Assembly: GCF_015169395.1 (NCBI RefSeq)
Contig: NZ_CP063458.1
Location: 5,952,001-6,016,000 of the forward strand
Reading direction: 5' to 3'
From: Humisphaera borealis
GTDB lineage: Bacteria; Planctomycetota; Phycisphaerae; Tepidisphaerales; Tepidisphaeraceae
Length of the DNA stretch: 64,000 nucleotides
Shown: piece after piece, positions 27,350 to 40,101 of the stretch
How the letters are laid out: each line of letters opens with the position of its first letter
Position numbering within the stretch: the stretch's first letter is position 1
Program-made: the position numbers and the translations under genes
The notes under the pieces: generated by a model
What the model was told of the DNA's origin: nothing
Database searches by the model: none
Seen by the model: the letters and a program-made list of their open reading frames with translations, nothing else

Positions 27350-27490
27350 CTGGCGATCCGCTCCGCTCGTCGGGTCCTTGCCTTCTATTCCCCCGCAAGG
27401 GTCCGGGCAGGCGGCAAGGGCGAGAGACTAACGCAGGTTCATTCAATCGCCGTGAGCGATGCTTCGACATTCTCGGCGGAAACCGGGTTC

Positions 27491-27550
27491 CGAAACGACG
27501 GAACACGCGTGTAACGACGTTTCGCGCAATTCATGTAGCGTTCTGCTACA
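27491..27550. promoter_or_regulatory. Two palindromes in the divergent OPA/regulator intergenic region
   Basis: CGAAACG (27491-27497) and CGTTTCG (27518-27524) flank a central ACGCGT. A second perfect palindrome, TGTAGC-GTTCT-GCTACA, lies at 27534-27550, 9 bases before the regulator start. They lie in the 210-base gap between the divergent transporter and regulator genes. They may be operator sites of the regulator itself. Confidence 0.45.
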
Positions 27551-27559
27551 CTTTGTCCC

Positions 27560-28732
27560 ATGAAGCCGAGGCGTGTTGCCTTACTCGTTGAGACTTCCAG
27601 TTCCTGGGGCGTGCAGATCATCGCCGGCGTACGAGACTATGTTCGCGAACACGAACGTTGGGTGTTGTATGTCGATCATCGCGGATCGTACGAGAGGCAG
27701 AACGTGCCTACCTGGTGCGAAGGCGACGGCATCATCGCACGTGTCATGGCGCCCGCGCTGGTGCAGCACGTTCGACTGAACAAGATTCCGTGCGTGAACG
27801 TGTCTCAGGTTCGGGTTCCCGATGCCGTGTTGCAGCACGTGACCGGCGACGAACCGGCCATTGGGGCGCTGGCCGCCGAGACATTGCTGCGAACGGGGGC
27901 CGAGTACTACGTCTATTACGGGCCGCCGAAGCGCGACTACTACACCGATCGACTCGGGGCGGCATACGTTCGGCGGGTCGAGCAGGAAGGTTTCGACGTC
28001 ACGGTCATCCAGCCCGACCGCCTGCTGCGGACCGACACCAACCCACACTACAACCAGCTGGAGTTGGCCGATTGGCTCACGGCGCTCCCGCGACCGGTGG
28101 GGATCCTGACGTGGAATGCGATCGGCGCATTTCGCCTGCTGGAGACGGCGGCCTGGGCCGGCGTGCGCGTTCCGGAGGACGGCGTGTCTCTGCTGTCGGG
28201 CGATCTGGACGAACTGCTGACGCGCATCTCGCAGCCGAGGATGGCCGCCATCGATCACAACCCCTGGCAGGTGGGGTACGAGGCAGCACGGCACCTGGAC
28301 CGCCTGATGCGTGGCGGGGCGATCGGCCCGGAAGTGCTGGTGCCCATGACCGGTCTGGTCGCTGGCGAAACACTGCCGAACGCAACCCATGCCGACCCGC
28401 TGATTCGCAAAGCGCTTCAACATATGGCGTCGCGGTTGGCTGTGCCGCTGTCGGTTCCCGCTCTGGCAACCGCTACGGGTGTCTCGCGAAGAACCCTGGA
28501 GCTCCGTTTCCGCCAGGTGATGGGTAGTTCCCCGGCTCTGGAAGTCCGCCGGCTTCGCGTCGAGCAGGCATGCCGTATGCTCAAGGCGGGCGATCAACCC
28601 ATATCTGAAATCGCCGCGGCGTGCGGCTTCACGGCCGTCGAGCTTCTGCAACGGGCGATGCAAAAGCAGGTCGGCATGACGCCAACTGAGTTTCGTGCGT
28701 CACAAGGTCGAAAGGGAAGCAAATCTTTGTGA
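27560..28732 (+). CDS. XylR-type AraC-family regulator
   Basis: A 390-aa protein combining a LacI-like periplasmic-binding-protein sensor (about 1-275; starts RRVALLVETSSSWGVQIIAGVRDY) with a C-terminal AraC double helix-turn-helix (about 283-385; PALATATGVSRRTLELRFRQ and ISEIAAACGFTAVELLQRAM). This XylR-type architecture is expanded in planctomycetes, where it usually senses sugars. Its divergent position suggests control of the OPA/FAD/HAD genes, but that is an inference. A strong terminator follows. Confidence 0.88.
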   Translation: MKPRRVALLVETSSSWGVQIIAGVRDYVREHERWVLYVDHRGSYERQNVPTWCEGDGIIARVMAPALVQHVRLNKIPCVNVSQVRVPDAVLQHVTGDEPAIGALAAETLLRTGAEYYVYYGPPKRDYYTDRLGAAYVRRVEQEGFDVTVIQPDRLLRTDTNPHYNQLELADWLTALPRPVGILTWNAIGAFRLLETAAWAGVRVPEDGVSLLSGDLDELLTRISQPRMAAIDHNPWQVGYEAARHLDRLMRGGAIGPEVLVPMTGLVAGETLPNATHADPLIRKALQHMASRLAVPLSVPALATATGVSRRTLELRFRQVMGSSPALEVRRLRVEQACRMLKAGDQPISEIAAACGFTAVELLQRAMQKQVGMTPTEFRASQGRKGSKSL

Positions 28733-28877
28733 TCCGAGAAATATCCAAAGCGAATAACGGATGACAGTCAAACGCTCATCGATCGTCAACAAAGTGTGAC
28801 TATCCTCTTTCGCGTCCAAGTCGGGGCGTCACCCGGCCGGGCGCTACTTTGAAAATAGATTCCGGTCCTCCTCCGCC

Positions 28878-28922
28878 AACCGCGGCGCCAACTACCCTCC
28901 AGGCGCCGCGGTTTCTTTTTTT
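28878..28922 (+). terminator. Intrinsic terminator after the AraC-type regulator
   Basis: A perfect 12-base-pair stem (AACCGCGGCGCC, 28878-28889, with its complement at 28902-28913) and a 12-base loop are followed by TTTCTTTTTTT. Confidence 0.88.
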
Positions 28923-29009
28923 GCACGCTGCGCCGGGAGCCGACATGCGAGATTCCCTTCCTTGAAATCCGTGTGCGTCGACCGCAAAGGATTGGTAAGA
29001 TCTAACGTT

Positions 29010-30866
29010 ATGGCCCGTCAGAAATCCCGCCTTCGATTCAACCGGCTGTATTCCCCGACCATGGTCGTGACGCTCGCCACCGGGATCGCCGGGCTGACAC
29101 TTGGCGTCGCGGTCATCGCCCAGACAACACCACCTCCCCGGACGGCTTCGACCACGCCCCCGGGAAAGCCGGGCCAGTTGCCGACGATTCCTGATAAACC
29201 TCGATACGAGAACCCCAAGAACCGGGAAGAGAAGCTCGTCAATCTGCTCGACTACCTGGAACGGGACTACATCAAGAAGACGGCCGCACCATTCTGGGTC
29301 TCTCGTGCGATGGGCGTGATCAGCCTGGCCCGCAGCCCACGTGAGACGGCGCTTCCCCGGCTTCTCGAGCTCTGCGAGAAGGACAAGCACGATGTCGTCC
29401 GCCTGCTCGCCTGGCAGGGCGTCCTGGCGCGGGTGGGCGAACTCGATGCCAAGACATATCAGCGTTGGATCACTGCGACACTCGCGCTGGCGGAGAAGGA
29501 TGCGTTTCGCGGCGGGCTGCGGGTCCCGCTGCTCGACGTGCTCGCGGCGTCGGTACCCACGCTTCGCCACCGTAAGATCTGGATGAAGATCTTCGAAGAA
29601 ACCAACGCCTGGGAGCCGTCGGACATCGCAACCCTCGACGCCCTCGGCCGCTCTCTGTCAGCATGGCGCAGTGCATTCCTCGTGCAGGGCATCACCAAGA
29701 TCCTGACCGACGTCAATGCCGGAGTTCGAGCCGAGTACGTGCTGAAAGCGGCGGGCTCTCCGGTGCCGACAGCCCGCGAACGCCTCAAGCCCGAGGTATT
29801 CAACCCCCAGTCGCCGAGCCGCGACCACCCCAGTTCCGAGAGCCTCTATAAAACCGTCCAGACCGAGACTGCCGCATGGGTAACCAAGGAGAAGTGGAAG
29901 GAAGTCACCAAGCTCGAGGGTGAACCTTGGAAGAAGCTTCAGCCGGCGTTCGTTCCCGCGCCGATGACGTTGGACTCGATCGACCCGGACGACCCCTCGT
30001 GGCTGGCCGACCTTGAATTGGGCCGTGCCGATCTTGACGAGTTCGAGGCGGTCTTCGTCGTCGATGCGACCGGATCGATGGGTGACGTCCTTTCCTGGCT
30101 GCGGCGCGACGTGGCCCGGGTGATGGGTGCGCTGGGCGCGCTGTGTAAGGAAGCACCAAGGCTGGGTGTCGTCTTCTACCGCGATGCCGGCCAGGGCGAC
30201 CCGTTCGTCACCAAGGTGCTGCCCCTGACGATGAAGCTTCAGGACTTGGAGCCGGGACTGGTCTCGATGACCGCCGAAGGCGGCGGGGACATTCCCGAAG
30301 CGGTCCGCGAGGCGATGAGCGACGCGATCGAGAAGACCAAGTGGAGCACCAGCAAGCGCGTCGGCAAACTGGTCATCCTGATCGGCGATGCGCCGCCCAA
30401 GCCCGGCACCGAGGAAGACTGCAAGTCGCTCGCCCGCAAGGCCAAGAGCGCGGGCCTGAAGTTCTATGCGGTCAAGGTCACTAACGCACTGGCGCAGAAC
30501 AACCTGACGAGTTTCGCGGAGATCGCGAGCGAGGCAGGCGGATCGAGCATTGATGCCAACTTCGCGCCGATCACGCGGACGCGCTTCGTCGATGCCGCCG
30601 GCCGCGAAATCCCGATCAAAACCATCCCGCGCCCCGAGGCCCAGTTGATCATCGCAGCCAGTTCGGCTGACGCTCCGCCGGGCGAGAAGATCATGACGCA
30701 CGTGATCACCGACGCGATCAATCGTCAGTACGCCGACCGCGTGGCACCGCTGGCGCAGACGCTTCTGGCAAACGTACAGCACAAGAGCGAGGCCGAAGTT
30801 CGCCTGCCGTACCCGGCCAACACGCCACCGCTGGGCGCGGGGATGCTGAAGCCGCAGGGGAAGTAG
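29010..30866 (+). CDS. vWFA-domain protein, membrane-anchored or exported
   Basis: A 618-aa protein. An N-terminal hydrophobic segment (about 18-38) serves as signal or anchor. A helical repeat-like region (about 65-200) with alternating LLELCEKDKHDVVRLLAW-type helices suggests HEAT-like folds. A von Willebrand A domain starts at about 343, with the MIDAS motif DATGS at 352-356 and GGGDIPEAV further on. Such domains mediate metal-dependent protein contacts; the partner is unknown. ATG 29010 is preferred over a TTG at 28962. Confidence 0.83.
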   Translation: MARQKSRLRFNRLYSPTMVVTLATGIAGLTLGVAVIAQTTPPPRTASTTPPGKPGQLPTIPDKPRYENPKNREEKLVNLLDYLERDYIKKTAAPFWVSRAMGVISLARSPRETALPRLLELCEKDKHDVVRLLAWQGVLARVGELDAKTYQRWITATLALAEKDAFRGGLRVPLLDVLAASVPTLRHRKIWMKIFEETNAWEPSDIATLDALGRSLSAWRSAFLVQGITKILTDVNAGVRAEYVLKAAGSPVPTARERLKPEVFNPQSPSRDHPSSESLYKTVQTETAAWVTKEKWKEVTKLEGEPWKKLQPAFVPAPMTLDSIDPDDPSWLADLELGRADLDEFEAVFVVDATGSMGDVLSWLRRDVARVMGALGALCKEAPRLGVVFYRDAGQGDPFVTKVLPLTMKLQDLEPGLVSMTAEGGGDIPEAVREAMSDAIEKTKWSTSKRVGKLVILIGDAPPKPGTEEDCKSLARKAKSAGLKFYAVKVTNALAQNNLTSFAEIASEAGGSSIDANFAPITRTRFVDAAGREIPIKTIPRPEAQLIIAASSADAPPGEKIMTHVITDAINRQYADRVAPLAQTLLANVQHKSEAEVRLPYPANTPPLGAGMLKPQGK

Positions 30867-30951
30867 GGGTCCTGCCGGGAGATCGTCAATCATGTCGGAC
30901 CCCGGGCGACCAAAACGATCTGACGCGGGTACAGTATTACTGTCGTAATCC

Positions 30952-30978
30952 GCCGCTCGCGGAGCGGCTTTTCTGTTT
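30952..30978 (+). terminator. Hairpin with T-rich tail before the DUF1080 gene
   Basis: The stem GCCGCTC (30952-30958) pairs with GAGCGGC (30962-30968) and is followed by TTTTCTGTTT. It lies 86 bases after the vWA gene stop and 20 bases before the next gene's Shine-Dalgarno region. Confidence 0.7.
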
Positions 30979-30998
30979 GTCACACGGAGAGGAATGCC

Positions 30999-31742
30999 AT
31001 GTTGAAAAAACTGTCTCTGATCGCCTTGGGCGCTGCCGTCGGTCTTTCGTCGGTCGGTCTTTCACTTCACGCCGCCGACGAGGCCAAGGCCAAGACCGAA
31101 GCAAAATCCGAAGCAGGCTGGGTTAGCTTGTTCAATGGCAAGGATCTGACCGGCTGGGAAGGCAACACCGAGCTCTGGTCCGTCCAGGATGGGACGATCA
31201 CGGGCAAAACCAGCAAGGAAAAGCCGATCAAGAGCAACACCTTCCTGATCCTCAAAGATCAGGAAGTCGCCGACTTCGAGCTGACGTTTCAGTACAAGAT
31301 TGTCGGCGGCAACTCGGGCGTGCAGTACCGCTCGAAAGTGATGGACCCCAAGACCTGGCGCGTTGGTGGATATCAGGCCGACTTCGAAGCCGGCAAGACC
31401 TACAGCGGTATCAACTACAACGAGGGCAACATCGCCGGCAAGCGCGGCATCCTCGCCCAGCGCGGCACGAAGGTGCACTACAAGGCCGACGGCACCAAGG
31501 AAGAAACAAAGCTCGAGAAGACGTCGGAACAGCTCCAGGCCGCGATCAAGAACGAGGACTGGAACGAGTACAAGATCATCGCCAAGGGCCCGCACATGAT
31601 CCACATGATCAACGGGAACGTCACCAGCGAAGTGATCGACGAAGACAAAGCCGCGATCGCCAAGGGCATCCTTGCCCTGCAGGTCCATGCGGGCCCGCCG
31701 ATGACGGTGCAGTTCAAGGACATCAAGATCAAGAAGCTGTAA
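30999..31742 (+). CDS. Secreted DUF1080 (3-keto-disaccharide hydrolase-type) protein
   Basis: A 247-aa protein with a signal peptide (about 1-26) and a concanavalin-like DUF1080 domain. The domain opens WVSLFNGKDLTGWEG and includes NTFLILKDQEVADFELTFQYKI, then NSGVQYRS, and it ends at FKDIKIKKL. The family is very common in planctomycetes; characterised members hydrolyse 3-keto-glycosides or bind sugars. GAGAGGA lies before ATG 30999. The TAA stop is followed directly by a nested repeat. Confidence 0.88.
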   Translation: MLKKLSLIALGAAVGLSSVGLSLHAADEAKAKTEAKSEAGWVSLFNGKDLTGWEGNTELWSVQDGTITGKTSKEKPIKSNTFLILKDQEVADFELTFQYKIVGGNSGVQYRSKVMDPKTWRVGGYQADFEAGKTYSGINYNEGNIAGKRGILAQRGTKVHYKADGTKEETKLEKTSEQLQAAIKNEDWNEYKIIAKGPHMIHMINGNVTSEVIDEDKAAIAKGILALQVHAGPPMTVQFKDIKIKKL

Positions 31743-31743
31743 C

Positions 31744-31888
31744 TTGAGAGTGCTGAGATAAAGGTGCTGAGGGGAAGGCACAAAAGCATTCAAACGCGAA
31801 GGCACGCAGGAATGGATCCTGCGTGCCTTCGTGCCTTTTGCCTTCGTGCCTTCTTCTCAGCACTAAGCACTTTCAACTCAGCACTCGA
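31744..31888. repeat. Nested inverted repeat combining CTGAGTG and CACGAAGGC families
   Basis: The outer arms (about 31746-31771 and 31856-31886) are CTGAGTG/CAGCACT words. Inside them sit CGAAGGCACGCAGGA (about 31797-31811) and TCCTGCGTGCCTTCG (31817-31831), with further GCCTTCGTGCC copies. The whole unit fills the gap between the convergent DUF1080 and CPA2 genes and could terminate both. Confidence 0.85.
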
Positions 31889-31889
31889 A

Positions 31890-33614
31890 TCAGGCCGCGG
31901 ATCGCATGCCTTCCGTCGCCGGGCCCGCGTGCTCCGGCGACGAGTCATCGTTCGCGATCTCGGCCGCTTCCAGGGCGACCGGAAGCATCCGCTCGGCCAT
32001 CAGGTCGTACGGCTTGATCGCCAGTGCGGCGCCCGCTTCAAGTAGTGCCTGTTCGTGCTTGTCGTCGTCTGCGGTCGCGACGATTTTCGAATGCGGCGCA
32101 ATGAGCCGCAGCCCTTTGACCAGGGTGAGGTTGTTCGTTCCCTTGAGGAGCATGTCGGGAATCGTGCAGAAGATCACCTTCGTCTGATGAAGATGTGCGT
32201 GATGAAGCGTGTCGAGGCTGCTGAGGTCGCCGAAAAGTCCGTCGATACCACGAGCCTTGAGCAGCTTGAGGTTCTCGGGATTGAAGTCGACCACCTTCAG
32301 CTTGCCGGCCATCTCGGGGAACTTTCCGAGCAACTGCTCCACCATCGACCGCCCGCCACGGTGGTAGCCCAGAATTGCCACCGGCCGCTCGGCGTGGCCG
32401 GTGGTATCGACGACATCGCCGTCGCCCACCCGGCCGAATCCGAGTTTCCCCTGCAACCTGTCGAACGCGAGGAACAGCGGGTGACTGAACCGGATGCTGT
32501 AGCTCGACATAACGCACGTGATCGCCATCGCGTAGATCACCATTGCGACCGTGCTCTCGGAGATATGTCCGAACTTGGTCGCCCCCAGGCTGGCGATGAC
32601 GAGCGAGAACTCGCTGATTTGCGCCAGGTTCAGGCTGGTGATAAACGCGGTCCGTCGGCCTGCGCCCGACAGCTTCAACAGCGGGTAGATTGAGACGAAT
32701 CGCGAGACAACCACAAACAGGACGATTACCGCGACCATCGCGATCATGCTCGGCTGCAGCGGGGTGATCTTCATTCCCAGTGAGACGAAGAAGAGCGTCA
32801 GGAAGAAGTCCCGCAACGGCAATGTCTTGGCCGTCACATGCACGCTGTAGGGGAACGCGGCGATACTCACACCGGCCACCAGGGCGCCCATCTCCTTCGA
32901 TAGCCCCATCGCTCCGGCCAGCCCCGCGACCGCCGCGCACCAGCCAATGCTGACGGCGACGACCATTTCCGGAGCCTTGGCGATCGACGCAAAAACGAAC
33001 CGCAGCACGTATTTCGAGAACAGGAACCCCGCGGCCAGAAGCAGGGCGGTCGCGCCCAATGCCTTCAGAATTGGGGCCACGGTCGGGTTGGCGAAGTTGG
33101 GTTGGAACGCCAGCACGAAGATCGCGTAGATGTCCTGAATGACCAGGATGCCCAGCGTCAGGCGGCCGGGAAGGGTGTCGAGTTCCTGCTTGTCATAAAG
33201 CAGCTTGACGACCACCGCAGTGCTCGACAGGCCGCACATCAGTGCCAGGTAGAGGCCGTCACTGTTGGACCCCGTGAGCCCGTACCCCAATGCGGCAAAG
33301 AGGCCAACACCGATCGCCGCGCAGACAATGAACTGCCCGAACCCGGCCACCAGCAACTGCTTGCCGGCGGCGAGGATCGACTTGATGTTCATCTCGAGCC
33401 CGATAATGAACAGCAGCAGCACCAAGCCGATCTCGCTGATCACTTCGACGCTGCCGGCGGAATGAATCCACCTCAGCCCCAGCGGCCCAATGACCGCGCC
33501 GGCGACCAGATATCCGAGAATGATCGGCTGACGCAGGAAATGGGCGATCAAGCCCACCACGGTGGCGGTGAGGATCGCGATTCCGATGTCGGGCAAGAGG
33601 TCGTGTGGGTCCAT
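31890..33614 (-). CDS. CPA2-family cation:proton antiporter with TrkA-N domain
   Basis: A 574-aa inner-membrane exchanger. About 12 hydrophobic segments (1-390) carry the CPA2 features GLVLLLFIIGLEM and GLSSTAVVVKLL. A cytosolic TrkA-N (RCK-type) domain follows (about 405-530), starting VAILGYHRGGRSMVEQL. KefB/YbaL-type proteins exchange K+ or Na+ for H+. The dinucleotide loop reads GYHRGG rather than the usual GxGxxG, so ligand control may differ. The stop lies 2 bases from the nested repeat. Confidence 0.87.
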   Translation of the reverse strand: MDPHDLLPDIGIAILTATVVGLIAHFLRQPIILGYLVAGAVIGPLGLRWIHSAGSVEVISEIGLVLLLFIIGLEMNIKSILAAGKQLLVAGFGQFIVCAAIGVGLFAALGYGLTGSNSDGLYLALMCGLSSTAVVVKLLYDKQELDTLPGRLTLGILVIQDIYAIFVLAFQPNFANPTVAPILKALGATALLLAAGFLFSKYVLRFVFASIAKAPEMVVAVSIGWCAAVAGLAGAMGLSKEMGALVAGVSIAAFPYSVHVTAKTLPLRDFFLTLFFVSLGMKITPLQPSMIAMVAVIVLFVVVSRFVSIYPLLKLSGAGRRTAFITSLNLAQISEFSLVIASLGATKFGHISESTVAMVIYAMAITCVMSSYSIRFSHPLFLAFDRLQGKLGFGRVGDGDVVDTTGHAERPVAILGYHRGGRSMVEQLLGKFPEMAGKLKVVDFNPENLKLLKARGIDGLFGDLSSLDTLHHAHLHQTKVIFCTIPDMLLKGTNNLTLVKGLRLIAPHSKIVATADDDKHEQALLEAGAALAIKPYDLMAERMLPVALEAAEIANDDSSPEHAGPATEGMRSAA

Positions 33615-33770
33615 AATGCTTTACTTCTGAGGCACGCAATGGAACTAGACGTAGGGCAGCGTGCCTTGCTCCTCCGTCAACCACCGATATCGGCCCGAAG
33701 TCCGCGCCCCTTGGGCACCGTCGGAAATCAATCGCGCCTTTAGCGGCAATTGCCGTATAATCCTGAACTT

Positions 33771-34315
<545 letters not shown>

Positions 34316-34470
34316 ACTAAATCAATCGCGAGAACAGACGTTTAGCCGCGACGCGAAGCGGATCGCGAGGCCGCGGAACCGCGGACCGCACGCCCGGTAT
34401 CCGTAATGTTCCGAACCGATGGGCTAAACCACCGGGTTGCGACTACAATGTCTTCCCCCTTGACCGGCGT

Positions 34471-34971
34471 GTGCGCATCGGCGGGGGATGCCCGAGGAGG
34501 TGCCCCATCGCAAAAACCACTGCAACTTCGTCCGCTGCCGCCACGTCGCCTGCCAAAGAGCGGCCGGCCCGTCCACCCCTGAAGCAACCGCCGGTACGCA
34601 AGGACAACGCCGAGGCGCGTGCGACTGCGATCGCGATGGCCCGGATGCTGGCCGACACGCGGTGCCATCAGGTGGTGGTACTCGACGTGGCCGGGGTGTC
34701 CCCGGTGACGGATTTCTTCGTCGTCGCGACCGGCACCAGCGCCCGCCAGATGCGGACCGCCGTTGACGCCTGCGAAGAACTTGCCGAGCAGAAGGGCTAC
34801 AGCAAGCTCAGCCGAAATGGCGACGAGTCGGCCAACTGGATCGTCATGGACTGCTTCGACATCATCGTCCATTGCTTCACGCAGGACGCGCGCAGCTACT
34901 ACGACGTCGACAGCATGTGGGGCGACGCGCGGAAGGTGGACTGGGAACTGCCGGAGAAGAGCGCCGAATAA
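34471..34971 (+). CDS. rsfS: Ribosome silencing factor RsfS
   Basis: 166 aa from a GTG at 34471; a later start is possible because the first 45 residues are low-complexity Ala/Pro/Lys. The RsfS domain (about 48-160) shows VVVLDVAGVSPVTDFFVVATGTS and NWIVMDCFDIIVHCFTQDARSYYDVDSMWGDA, which are diagnostic. It binds ribosomal protein uL14 on the 50S subunit and blocks subunit joining in starvation. Its TAA stop is followed by a repeat that forms an intrinsic terminator. Confidence 0.92.
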   Translation: MRIGGGCPRRCPIAKTTATSSAAATSPAKERPARPPLKQPPVRKDNAEARATAIAMARMLADTRCHQVVVLDVAGVSPVTDFFVVATGTSARQMRTAVDACEELAEQKGYSKLSRNGDESANWIVMDCFDIIVHCFTQDARSYYDVDSMWGDARKVDWELPEKSAE

Positions 34972-34978
34972 GACCAGG

Positions 34979-35064
34979 CACGAAGGCAAGAGGCACGAAG
35001 GCACGCAGGAATTGAACCCTGCGTGCCTTCGTGCCTTTTTTGCCTTCGTGCCTTCGAGCCTTCG
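34979..35064. repeat. CACGAAGGC iterated inverted repeat between rsfS and secA
   Basis: The left words (GGCACGAAGGC, from about 34979) and right words (GCCTTCGTGCC, to about 35064) fill the 93-base gap between the convergent rsfS and secA genes. The right end abuts the secA TAG stop. The same words form the inner part of the 31744-31888 element. Confidence 0.88.
34991..35041 (+). terminator. Repeat-derived intrinsic terminator for rsfS
   Basis: A perfect 19-base-pair stem (34991-35009 with 35018-35036) and an 8-base loop are followed by a run of six T. This part of the CACGAAGGC repeat is a textbook terminator on the plus strand. Confidence 0.85.
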
Positions 35065-39081
<4,017 letters not shown>

Positions 39082-39145
39082 GGGTAAATCTCAGACAGGG
39101 GGAGGACGACCGGAAGGGAACCTCGACCGGATGTCGAGGAGTTCC

Positions 39146-39175
39146 TTTTAGCGCCTGCCCGAAGGGCTGGGTTGG
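39146..39175. repeat. Half copy of the TTTTAGCGCC palindrome family
   Basis: TTTTAGCGCC followed by TGCCCGAAGGGCTGGG resembles the arm at 55555-55583 (TTTTAGCGCC, then ATCCCCGAAGGGGTGGG). It lies about 70 bases upstream of the secA start. Compensating changes preserve the inner CCCGAAGGG hairpin. Confidence 0.6.
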
Positions 39176-39305
39176 GACCACCGACGGTGTGACAGCAGGT
39201 CAACCCGCGAAGGTTTAGATTCAAACTCAATATCAGATGAAACGGGAGTGCGTCATCGCATCGAACCAGCTGGTGTGCGTTGGGCACACCAAGCGGTCCG
39301 CGGAT

Positions 39306-39632
39306 TCAGACAACGAAAGGGGGAGGCAACCGAAACTGGAAGGGGCTCACCGGCTGATGTGCGATCGGCACCGAACCATCGACCGATCGCACCGGGGCAA
39401 CGGCCACACCGCTGAGCCCGAAGAAGGCCTGCCGGTGCAGGACGATCGACACCCGGCCGCCGAGTGTTCGTGACAACCGCTGAAAGAACGACCCGCGGAG
39501 CGAACCGTTCGAAGCTTCGGCCTGGGTCTTGGCCTGAGGCTGGGCAGTGATCGACAGCGCAGCGGCTCCGCGATCGGCACAAAGTGCCGTCGTCACGAGC
39601 ATGACTGCCAATACCTGTCGCGTCCGCCTCAT
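39306..39632 (-). CDS. Small secreted hypothetical protein
   Basis: A 108-aa protein with a signal-like N-terminus (RRTRQVLAVMLVTTALCADRGAAA), then a polar Gln/Ala stretch and a C-terminal part ending in Phe/Pro residues. GGAGG lies about 11 bases before ATG 39632. No family is recognised. It is transcribed toward secA, 224 bases away; that gap holds only the half palindrome at 39146. The gene call rests on the start context and signal peptide only. Confidence 0.42.
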   Translation of the reverse strand: MRRTRQVLAVMLVTTALCADRGAAALSITAQPQAKTQAEASNGSLRGSFFQRLSRTLGGRVSIVLHRQAFFGLSGVAVAPVRSVDGSVPIAHQPVSPFQFRLPPPFVV

Positions 39633-39832
39633 GGTTGCAGAACCTCCGCCGAGTAGGGAGAACGATTGTCGCATCGGTCCGGCTAAGGTCAAGTTTAGGC
39701 GCGATTTCGCGGACGTGCGCTTCGACATCAGGGCAGTCGTGCGAGCGTTCGCGACACGAGACGTCGCGGCCGTCACGGAGGCCAATTCCGTTCAGAAAAT
39801 CGCCAATTTGGGCTGAAAATCCGGGAATTCTC

Positions 39833-39960
39833 TTGCCGCCACGGCATTACGCGTTATCATGGCCGGGTCGTTTATCAGTCGAGGTTTCCATGCAGTCCGC
39901 CCACATCCATCCCTCACTTGCAACTCGCTGAGTCGATCAGCGTCTGGTTCTTCTTTTTAT
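39833..39960 (+). promoter_or_regulatory. Possible promoter, 13-codon leader ORF and attenuator-like hairpin
   Basis: TTGCCG (39833) and TATCAT (39855) are spaced 16 bases apart. GAGGT precedes a 13-residue ORF, MQSAHIHPSLATR (39890-39931). Its stop lies in the stem CGCTGA-GTCGA-TCAGCG (39926-39942), which is followed by a T-rich run (39943-39958). The arrangement would suit an attenuated leader or a small terminated RNA upstream of the rbfA-like/rtcB pair. The rest of the 469-base gap 39633-40101 shows no gene. Confidence 0.35.
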
Positions 39961-40015
39961 CCAATTACTGATTTGTGTCCGCTTCCACGGTTCGGTTCGG
40001 CACGCGGTTGACGTC

Positions 40016-40096
40016 CAAGTTGTACCAAAGCCCACGGACAGCAGTCCCTGGGGCGAAGGCCCACCGACTGCTGTTGGCGGGCGTCTTGGCAACTTG
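40016..40096. repeat. Degraded CCCACGGAC-family inverted repeat
   Basis: The arm 40016-40046 (with CCCACGGACAGCAGTC) and the arm 40066-40096 (GACTGCTGTTGGCGGG...) are imperfect reverse complements. The unit ends 5 bases before the rbfA-like start. The same family lies within ispA and after dxs. Confidence 0.7.
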
Positions 40097-40101
40097 TGAA
40101 C

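Noticed and set aside
34316-34470. Search for a tRNA or second RNA next to rnpB
   Set aside because: No cloverleaf or T-loop consensus was found here or elsewhere in the window.
40016-40096. Transposon end or insertion sequence near rtcB
   Set aside because: The arms belong to the CCCACGGAC palindrome family, and no transposase frame lies between or beside them.
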